DNA of 5,319 nt from Nitrospirota bacterium (GTDB lineage Bacteria > Nitrospirota > Thermodesulfovibrionia > Thermodesulfovibrionales > JdFR-88), in the NCBI GenBank assembly GCA_021825785.1, contig JAKAGP010000159.1:1-5319 (forward strand). Direction: 5' to 3'. The notes under the pieces were generated by a model. That model was not told the DNA's origin. It was given only the letters and a program-made list of their open reading frames with translations, and searched no databases. Of this stretch, positions 5,198 to 5,319 are shown piece after piece (within the stretch, counting starts at the first letter, position 1; every line of letters begins with the position of its first letter). The position numbers were made by a program, and so were the translations under genes.

Positions 5198-5319
5198 TCA
5201 GATTTTATCCACGTATTCCCGGATTTCCCTAAAAAAAGTTCATTCCCAGGCTGGTCATAGGTGTATCCACACCGGTTGCGAAAAGGGCGGCGTGATTAAA
5301 CAGGATTTTATTTGCCACG
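5198..5319 (-). pseudogene. 3' end of an unrecognised gene, probable frameshift at a T7 run
   Basis: From the right edge the minus strand reads VANKILFNHAALFATGVDTP and on through MTSLGMNFF to a TAG at 5229-5231. The stop follows directly on a run of seven T (5237-5231). Removing one T would continue the protein as REIREYVDKI to a TGA at 5198-5200, a more natural, charged helical C-terminus. This could be a genuine mutation, a sequencing or assembly error in the homopolymer, or slippage; alternatively the TAG is the true end. I do not recognise the protein family from about 30-40 residues. Its start lies outside the window. Confidence 0.4.

Noticed and set aside
5051..5200. UGA at 5198-5200 as a selenocysteine codon joining the frame that runs to 5051
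   Set aside because: The downstream frame is open and protein-like, but no family is recognised. I cannot show a convincing SECIS hairpin, and a decayed or chance frame is simpler.

Overview
Every gene I can support lies on the minus strand, so the window reads biologically from right (high coordinates) to left. Base composition is moderate. Gene starts carry strong Shine-Dalgarno sites and genes overlap tightly, as in bacteria. A DUF2934-type small protein, a bacterial dynamin and HEAT-repeat proteins together suggest an environmental Gram-negative lineage such as Nitrospirota or Desulfobacterota, but nothing here fixes the taxon.

Right end (about 4988-5319): the 3' end of an unrecognised gene, probably frameshifted at a run of seven T, followed by about 150 bases of structured intergenic DNA and a 16-bp dyad. 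Next comes a small acidic DUF2934-like gene (4727-4987).

Regulatory leader (about 4563-4716): a TTGACA-type promoter, then a very good match to the fluoride (crcB-motif) riboswitch, then an intrinsic terminator whose 5' arm contains the pseudoknot strand of the aptamer, then a strong ribosome binding site. This is the layout of a fluoride-ON transcriptional switch.

Operon (437 to 4562 and on to the left edge): the switch controls neither crcB nor eriC. It controls a train of overlapping genes: a dynamin-like GTPase, a P-loop/STAND-like ATPase, a zinc-ribbon plus HEAT-repeat protein, a 12-TM MFS transporter and a second small HEAT-like protein. The junctions overlap by 29 (or 11), 1, 14 and 4 bases, so the genes are probably co-transcribed and translationally coupled. 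At the left edge the HEAT-like gene runs out of frame into what looks like the C-terminal half of a second MFS transporter, suggesting a deletion fusion, a frameshift or an assembly join.

Working model (inference): fluoride entering the cell turns on a membrane-centred module. The MFS protein(s) would be the transport component. The dynamin, ATPase and HEAT proteins would act as a membrane-remodelling, repair or assembly apparatus. I know of no described fluoride-resistance system with this composition; this pairing is the main discovery candidate of the window.
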